Below, piece after piece: positions 1 through 3,450 of a DNA stretch of 6,699 nucleotides. The notes under the pieces are model-generated. The model was not told where the DNA came from. It saw nothing but the letters and a program-made list of their open reading frames with translations, and did not search any database. Origin of the DNA: CAYZEE01 sp964477485 (GTDB taxonomy: Bacteria > Patescibacteriota > Microgenomatia > Levybacterales > UBA12049); assembly GCA_964477485.1 (NCBI GenBank), contig CAYZEE010000049.1, forward strand, positions 1 to 6,699, given 5' to 3'. Numbering within the stretch: position 1 is the first letter of the stretch; each line of letters starts with the position of its first letter. A program made the translations under genes and the position numbers.

Positions 1-4
1 TTGC

Positions 5-111
5 TGCCAAAGAAATCTTTGGCTCGAACCTGCGCTTGGCGAGCCGCGCCGTGCGTGGCGAGCCAGTGTTTCCGTTCTCTGCCGCGCTTCGCGCGGCCAA
101 TTCGGTTGGCA
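5..111. repeat. GC-rich, hairpin-dense element, candidate dispersed repeat
   Basis: By count, positions 1-110 are about 64% GC, far above the rest of the window. The block is packed with symmetry. GCCAAAGA/TCTTTGGC (6-13/16-23) is a perfect 8-bp inverted repeat, GGCTCG/CGAGCC pairs 21-26 with 40-45, and GGCGAGCC occurs twice (38-45 and 57-64). GCCGCGC/GCGCGGC pairs 81-87 with 91-97, and GCCAA/TTGGC pairs 96-100 with 106-110. The two ends (5-16 and 100-111 reversed) match at 9 of 12 bases, like imperfect terminal inverted repeats. All three forward frames stay open across the first 110 bases, which is expected for GC-rich DNA and is not taken as coding. It could be a MITE- or REP-like palindromic element. 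The left end may extend beyond the window. Repeat status is inferred from one copy. Confidence 0.4.
81..110. other. Two abutting hairpins downstream of tRNA-Val
   Basis: GCCGCGC-TTC-GCGCGGC (81-97) is a perfect 7-bp G/C-only stem with a 3-base loop. It abuts GCCAA-TTCGG-TTGGC (96-110). Read on the minus strand, the first contains GCGAAGC, a heptamer known to form an unusually stable mini-hairpin. The pair starts 22 nt beyond the CCA end of the leftward tRNA, so it could help end or process that transcript. No T-run follows on the minus strand, so it is not a canonical intrinsic terminator. Confidence 0.45.
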
Positions 112-132
112 AAATTTCTGAAAGTTTAATTC

Positions 133-208
133 TGGTGGGCGCATCAGGATTCGAACCTGAGACCTTTGCAATGTGAATGCAACGCTCTACCAGCTGAGCT
201 ATACGCCC
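133..208 (-). tRNA. tRNA-Val (anticodon CAC), CCA encoded
   Basis: The minus strand folds as a complete 76-nt cloverleaf. The acceptor arm is GGGCGTA paired with TGCGCCC (one T-G pair). The D arm is GCTC...GAGC. The anticodon stem TTGCA/TGCAA encloses the loop TTCACAT, so the anticodon is CAC, reading the valine codon GTG. The T arm TCAGG-TTCGAAT-CCTGA is perfect. Discriminator A and CCA are genome-encoded (133-136). The gene stands alone with its own promoter immediately upstream and is divergent from lepB. A CAC anticodon reads only GTG, so another valine tRNA should exist elsewhere in the genome. Confidence 0.97.
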
Positions 209-216
209 GCGAAAAT

Positions 217-245
217 ATCTTACCACAAATTATTCTGGTTGACAA
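217..245 (-). promoter_or_regulatory. Promoter of tRNA-Val
   Basis: On the minus strand, a -35 box TTGTCA (240-245; 5/6 to consensus) is followed by a 17-nt spacer and a -10 box TAAGAT (217-222; 4/6) with an extended-10 TG one base upstream. The predicted start falls at about 209-211, right at the mature tRNA 5' end (208), so the 5' leader would be almost absent. Confidence 0.65.
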
Positions 246-267
246 AAAGCCTTGAATCCTGGAAAAT
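239..267 (+). promoter_or_regulatory. Candidate lepB promoter
   Basis: A perfect -35 box TTGACA (239-244) is followed after 17 nt by the weak -10 candidate GAAAAT (262-267). Initiation near 274-276 would leave only a few bases before the ATG at 279. The same TTGACAA heptamer read backwards gives the tRNA promoter's -35 box, so the two divergent promoters overlap. The poor -10 box keeps confidence low. Confidence 0.35.
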
Positions 268-278
268 TAAATAAGATC

Positions 279-833
279 ATGTCAATTCTACGCAAAATAT
301 ACTCATTCCTTATCGACACTGCACAAACTCTTCTTATTGCGGCTGCAGTTTTTCTTGTTATATATATGTTCCTGTTTCGGCCTTTCCAAGTAGACGGCGA
401 TTCTATGTATCCAAATTTTCTTAATAAGGAATACATTTTGACCAACATAATTTCGCTTGATTTTGAAAACCCAAAACGGGGAGAAGTAATTGTCTTTAAA
501 GCTCCTCCGGATCCCGAGAAAGACTATATAAAAAGAGTTATAGGTATACCGGGAGACAAAATCTTCCTAAAAGGCGGTAGCGTTTATCTAAATGGCGCTA
601 AACTTGACGAAAGCAAGTATTTAAAACCGGATGTTGTTACATATGGAGGTTCGTTTCTTAGAGAAGGCAGAGAGATTACTATTCCAAAAGATATGTATTT
701 TGTTCTAGGAGACAACAGACCTTTCAGCTCGGATTCACGCGAATGGGGTTTTGTTCCGAGAAAATCTGTTATTGGGCAAAGTTTTTTTGTTTATTGGCCA
801 CTAGACCATGCAGGATTTGTAAAAAGTCCCTAG
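279..833 (+). CDS. lepB: Signal peptidase I (type I, S26 family)
   Basis: Membrane-bound serine protease that removes signal peptides from proteins exported by Sec or Tat, acting on the outer face of the cytoplasmic membrane. The 184-residue product has one N-terminal membrane segment (about residues 16-33). After it come the family boxes: catalytic Ser42 in VDGDSMYPNF, general-base Lys85 in DYIKRVIGIPGDKI, and the box GDNRPFSSDSREWGFVP beginning at residue 144. It is short and has a single anchor, like Gram-positive enzymes rather than E. coli LepB. An in-frame TTG at 252 would add nine residues, but it has no ribosome site and its first codons coincide with the likely promoter, so ATG 279 is preferred. 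It is divergent from tRNA-Val and tail-to-tail with parB, overlapping it by 4 bp. Family assignment is secure; the start is less so. Confidence 0.93.
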   Translation: MSILRKIYSFLIDTAQTLLIAAAVFLVIYMFLFRPFQVDGDSMYPNFLNKEYILTNIISLDFENPKRGEVIVFKAPPDPEKDYIKRVIGIPGDKIFLKGGSVYLNGAKLDESKYLKPDVVTYGGSFLREGREITIPKDMYFVLGDNRPFSSDSREWGFVPRKSVIGQSFFVYWPLDHAGFVKSP

Positions 834-838
834 GCTTT
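823..838. terminator. Weak hairpin at the lepB/parB stop codons, possible two-way terminator
   Basis: AAAGTCCCTAGGCTTT can fold into a 6-bp stem (one T-G pair) with a 4-base loop, centred on the CTAG that contains both stop codons. On the plus strand it is followed by ATCTTTT; on the minus strand the stem runs into a stretch of five T. It is the only terminator-like structure between the convergent genes, but the stem is mostly A/T and short. Confidence 0.25.
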
Positions 839-1657
839 ATCTTTTGTGAGAATATCGAAAATTTCTTTAAGCTTGGGTGTAGTTTTGTCGGTTTCGCCTC
901 TAAAAGCAATAGTTATCCTGGCAAGTTTTCCTGATTGAAATATTGATACATTATCAACATCTAAACTTTCCTCAAGCTTTCTTGCCATCTCGTCTTGCTC
1001 CGGAATCCAAAGTTTGTCTCGTTTTTTGTGAGGCTCTTTTTTCTCGATTTCAGCTTTTGCTTGTCGCGCCATATCCTCTGTCTGCCTAACAGTACTATTC
1101 TCGCGAAGTATTTTTTTAAATAAATCAAGCATCAGCTTCTGCTCTCCCAAGGAGACAAGAGGACGAACATGCCCCTCGGTTATAACTCCAGCAATTAAAG
1201 CATCTTTTATCGCATCGGGCAGCGTTAAAAGTCTTATTGTATTTGAAACAGCCGGAGCGCTCTTTCCAACTCTTTTGGCGACTTCATTTGTTCCAAGACT
1301 AAACTCATCAATGAGTCTTTTGTAGGCAAGAGCTCTTTCTATTGGGTTTAGATCTTCTCTTTGAACATTCTCAACAATTGACATTTCAAGCATAGCTTGA
1401 GGCGAAGTATCTCGCACAACCACTGGAACCTTGGGAAGTCCCAAAATCTTTGCGGCCCTCCAGCGTCTTTCACCTGCAATTATTTGATAACCTGCAGGCG
1501 TTCTTGCAACGACCAGGGGCTCCAATATGCCCTGCTCTCTTATAGACTCTATTAGTTCATTTAACGACTCCGAAGAAATTGCGCCTCGAGGTTGAAGAGG
1601 ATTTGTCGAAAGTATATTTGTTTCTAGTTCAAAAATTTTCTCTTGTTGCTCCTCCAT
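830..1657 (-). CDS. parB: Chromosome-partitioning protein ParB (ParB/Spo0J family)
   Basis: CTP-dependent DNA clamp that loads at parS sites and works with the ATPase ParA and SMC to segregate origins. The 275 residues show the whole family layout. The N-terminal nucleotide-binding domain carries PLQPR (20-24), GILEPLVV (43-50) and the CTP-contacting GERRWRA motif (62-68). ENVQREDLNPIE (96-107) follows, then a helix-turn-helix from about 121 to 146 (NEVAKRVGKSAPAVSNTIRLL) and a GHVRPLV segment (162-168) corresponding to the usual GHARALL. A charged linker (about 196-215) leads to a C-terminal dimerisation domain ending at 275. It starts 9 nt after rpmA and so is probably its co-transcribed second gene. 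No ribosome site precedes the ATG, although GGAGGAG lies directly after AT of the start codon. No parA is present in the window. Confidence 0.95.
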   Translation of the reverse strand: MEEQQEKIFELETNILSTNPLQPRGAISSESLNELIESIREQGILEPLVVARTPAGYQIIAGERRWRAAKILGLPKVPVVVRDTSPQAMLEMSIVENVQREDLNPIERALAYKRLIDEFSLGTNEVAKRVGKSAPAVSNTIRLLTLPDAIKDALIAGVITEGHVRPLVSLGEQKLMLDLFKKILRENSTVRQTEDMARQAKAEIEKKEPHKKRDKLWIPEQDEMARKLEESLDVDNVSIFQSGKLARITIAFRGETDKTTPKLKEIFDILTKDKA

Positions 1658-1666
1658 GTTATTTTT

Positions 1667-1912
1667 TTATATTACCTCAACTATTCTTTTTCCCTTTGAG
1701 GTTTTAAACGATACCACTCCGCTATGAAGCGCCATTAGGGTAAAATCTCTTCCCATCAAGACACCACGGCCTTTTAAGAACTTCGTTCCTCTCTGTCTAA
1801 CAATAATACTTCCAGCGTCTACTTTTTGGCCACCATAAACTTTTATGCCCAAACGCTTGGCAATCGAATCTCTGTTTCCTTTAACTGCTCCTTGTGACTT
1901 TGTATGTGCCAT
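1667..1912 (-). CDS. rpmA: 50S ribosomal protein L27
   Basis: Large-subunit protein whose flexible N-terminus reaches towards the peptidyl-transferase centre. The 81 residues begin MAHTKSQGAVKGNRDS, the counterpart of the usual MAHKKGxGSTxNGRDS. They contain the family signature GSIIVRQRGTKF...GVLMGRDFTL (34-60), followed by a short C-terminal strand region. The length is slightly below the usual 84-90. Because it already starts with MAH, it lacks the cleavable N-terminal extension found in Firmicutes L27. It follows rplU as in most bacteria, but the two are separated by 105 bp carrying a strong promoter, so L27 can be made independently of L21. parB follows after 9 nt. Confidence 0.97.
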   Translation of the reverse strand: MAHTKSQGAVKGNRDSIAKRLGIKVYGGQKVDAGSIIVRQRGTKFLKGRGVLMGRDFTLMALHSGVVSFKTSKGKRIVEVI

Positions 1913-1958
1913 ATAAATAAATCTCTAAATCCTAACTTCAAATACTTTCAAAATTTAT

Positions 1959-1993
1959 GTGAAAATCATAGGCATTATAACAACAGTTTTCAC
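1959..1993. promoter_or_regulatory. Inverted repeat centred on the rpmA-parB -10 box, candidate operator
   Basis: GTGAAAA (1959-1965) and TTTTCAC (1987-1993) are perfect 7-bp inverted arms separated by 21 bp. The centre (1976) coincides with the -10 hexamer (1974-1979). One arm lies in the -35/-10 spacer and the other just after the predicted start site, an arrangement expected for a repressor binding both sides of the open-complex region. The arms resemble parS half-sites (TTTCAC/GTGAAA) but face the opposite way round from real parS. Operator function is inference. Confidence 0.35.
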
Positions 1994-2002
1994 GATGGTC
2001 AA
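1974..2002 (-). promoter_or_regulatory. Strong promoter of rpmA-parB
   Basis: On the minus strand the -35 box TTGACC (1997-2002; 5/6) is followed by 17 nt and a perfect -10 box TATAAT (1974-1979), with the extended-10 element TG one base upstream. The predicted start near 1967 gives a leader of about 55 nt before rpmA. A second TTGACC lies 9 bp further upstream (2006-2011). This is the best promoter match in the window and separates rpmA-parB from rplU. Confidence 0.75.
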
Positions 2003-2017
2003 GAGGGTCAAAATGTA

Positions 2018-2347
2018 TCATTTAGACGAAGGAGATATCTCAATTGTTTGTATCTCAAGCTTTGTAAAAAGCGGCCTAAAGCCTACGGCACGTCTGTAGC
2101 GGACTTTTGCTTTAAATTTACCGACTCTTATTTTATCTCCTTTCTTATGCTCCAAAACTTTTGCCTTAACTTTTACGCCTGGGATTTCCGGTCTTCCAAT
2201 CCTGACCTTTTCATTATCCACCAAAAGAAAAACATTATCGATTGACATAACCTTATCCTTCTCAACATCAAGTCTGTCAACTTCTATAACGTCGCCTTTT
2301 TTAACTCTGTACTGCTTTCCACCAACTTTTACAACAGCATACTGCAT
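2018..2347 (-). CDS. rplU: 50S ribosomal protein L21
   Basis: Large-subunit protein that binds 23S rRNA. The 109 residues begin MQYAVVKVGGKQYRVKKGDV, the typical L21 start, followed by the strand-rich core (IDNVFLLVDNEKVRIGRPEIPGVKVKAKV) and the basic signature segment IRVGKFKAKVRYRRAVGFRP (73-92) that contacts rRNA. A short tail (SPSSK) follows the conserved region. The ATG has no ribosome site, but a TATAAT box ends 8 nt before it, so the mRNA is probably leaderless. The stop codon is TGA, which argues against the TGA=Gly code of some CPR lineages. It lies 23 bp after rodA, with its promoter partly inside the rodA 3' end. Confidence 0.97.
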   Translation of the reverse strand: MQYAVVKVGGKQYRVKKGDVIEVDRLDVEKDKVMSIDNVFLLVDNEKVRIGRPEIPGVKVKAKVLEHKKGDKIRVGKFKAKVRYRRAVGFRPLFTKLEIQTIEISPSSK

Positions 2348-2355
2348 AAGGATAA

Positions 2356-2384
2356 ATTATATCAGAGTTATTATTTAATTTCCA
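2356..2384 (-). promoter_or_regulatory. Promoter of rplU, predicted leaderless start
   Basis: On the minus strand TGGAAA (2379-2384; 4/6 to the -35 consensus), a 17-nt spacer and a perfect TATAAT (2356-2361) with an extended-10 TG one base upstream. Only 8 nt separate the -10 box from the rplU ATG, so transcription should begin at or within two bases of the A of the start codon. The -35 box is inside the last codons of rodA. Confidence 0.65.
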
Positions 2385-3450
2385 GAGCCTCTTTTTTGTC
2401 TTGTCTGCCAAGAGATGAAAGAAGCCCAAGCAAGATAAAGTTTGAGACGAGTGAGCTTCCGCCATATGAAACAAATGGCAACGGTACTCCGACAATTGGC
2501 AATATACCTATATTCATCGCAACATTTATGGAAAATGAAGTAAGGATTAAAAAAAATGAAACAATTGCAAAAAGTTTTGGGAACGAATCGACTGAATCTC
2601 TGTATATCAAAAAAATTCTATATAGCAAAAAAACAAATGCAAAAAGAATAATAACTGCTCCAACAAATCCCAACTCTTCAGAAATAGTTGCAAAAATAAA
2701 GTCGGTATGTCTCTCTGGCAAAAAACGCAATATCGATTGAGTTCCAAGACCTAGTCCTTTTCCAAAGAACATTCCGGAACCAACTGCAATAATCGCCTGT
2801 ATTGCATTGTAAGAAGAGCCGAGTGGATCAATATTCAGATGGAAAAAGGTCAGAATACGCTGTCTTTGGTAAGCGTGCATAAATTTCCAAAAAACCGGAA
2901 AGCTGGCAAGAAAAACCAAAAAACTTAAAAAAAAGTATCTAAGGGGTAGTCCAAAAACAATAAGCGCAAGAATTGTTACGATAACATAAATCACTGCATT
3001 GCCCAAATCCGGCTGAGCAAAAATCAAAAAAGCCACAGGCAATAAAAAAAGGAGTGTCAGAAAAAATGTTCTAAAAGACTTGTTGTCATGACCGCTTAAG
3101 AAAGCCGCAAGAGAAAAAGCCAGAAAAGGTTTAATGAGCTCTGAAAATTGCACCCTAAATCCAAATAACTCAAGCCACCTTACGGAACCTCTGCTCTGTA
3201 TCCCAAGTGTTAAAACCAGAATAAGAAGTACAATAGATGCAATATAAATTGACTTACTATAATTTTGAATACTTTGGTAATTTGTCTGAGAGAATATAAA
3301 AAATACAATAATAGCAATGATAGAAAAGAATAGTTGTAGTTTAAATAAATCAATACTTATAGAAAAAAGAGTAGAAAGTCCTAAAACCAGAAGTATTAGA
3401 CAAGGAGCTAGAAGTCCAAAGTCTGTTCGCAGGAAAATCGTCTTATTCAT
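2371..3450 (-). CDS. rodA: SEDS-family peptidoglycan glycosyltransferase, RodA type
   Basis: Integral-membrane polymerase that joins lipid II into glycan strands, normally paired with a class B penicillin-binding protein for side-wall growth. The 359 residues contain about ten hydrophobic membrane segments. The family motifs appear in order: RGSVRWLELFGFRVQFSELIK (87-107), AQPDLGNA (145-152), YQRQRILTFF...DPLGSSYNAIQAIIAVGSG (194-226), LPERHTDFIFATISEELGF (244-262) with the expected catalytic Asp250, and VGVPLPFVSYGGSS (320-333). The RGSVRW segment and the overall length favour RodA over FtsW, but the two are close. The ATG overlaps the ileS stop as ATGA, so translation is probably coupled to ileS. 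No PBP2, mreB or mreC lies in the window. Confidence 0.9.
   Translation of the reverse strand: MNKTIFLRTDFGLLAPCLILLVLGLSTLFSISIDLFKLQLFFSIIAIIVFFIFSQTNYQSIQNYSKSIYIASIVLLILVLTLGIQSRGSVRWLELFGFRVQFSELIKPFLAFSLAAFLSGHDNKSFRTFFLTLLFLLPVAFLIFAQPDLGNAVIYVIVTILALIVFGLPLRYFFLSFLVFLASFPVFWKFMHAYQRQRILTFFHLNIDPLGSSYNAIQAIIAVGSGMFFGKGLGLGTQSILRFLPERHTDFIFATISEELGFVGAVIILFAFVFLLYRIFLIYRDSVDSFPKLFAIVSFFLILTSFSINVAMNIGILPIVGVPLPFVSYGGSSLVSNFILLGLLSSLGRQDKKEALEIK

Noticed and set aside
20..36. Minus-strand GGTTCGAGCC resembling a tRNA T-arm, hinting at a second tRNA
   Set aside because: No matching 3' half of the T stem, and no acceptor or anticodon arm can be drawn around it.
1..129. Open plus-strand frame from the window edge to a TAA at 127-129 (possible gene end)
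   Set aside because: All three forward frames are open over the first 110 bases because the DNA is GC-rich and hairpin-rich. No recognisable protein motif supports any of them.
252..281. Upstream TTG start at 252 for lepB, giving 193 residues
   Set aside because: There is no ribosome site, the extra codons overlap the likely promoter, and the ATG at 279 gives a normal short N-terminus before the membrane segment. It is kept only as an alternative start.
2018..2020. TGA at the end of L21 as a possible glycine codon (genetic code 25)
   Set aside because: L21 has its normal length at this stop, ileS also ends with TGA, and all genes are complete under the standard code.
1904..2245. 113-codon plus-strand open frame across the L27 start and L21
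   Set aside because: It lies antisense to two clear ribosomal protein genes, has unusual composition, and has no family resemblance: a shadow frame.
2396..2740. 114-codon plus-strand open frame inside rodA
   Set aside because: Antisense to conserved RodA motifs, with no independent support.
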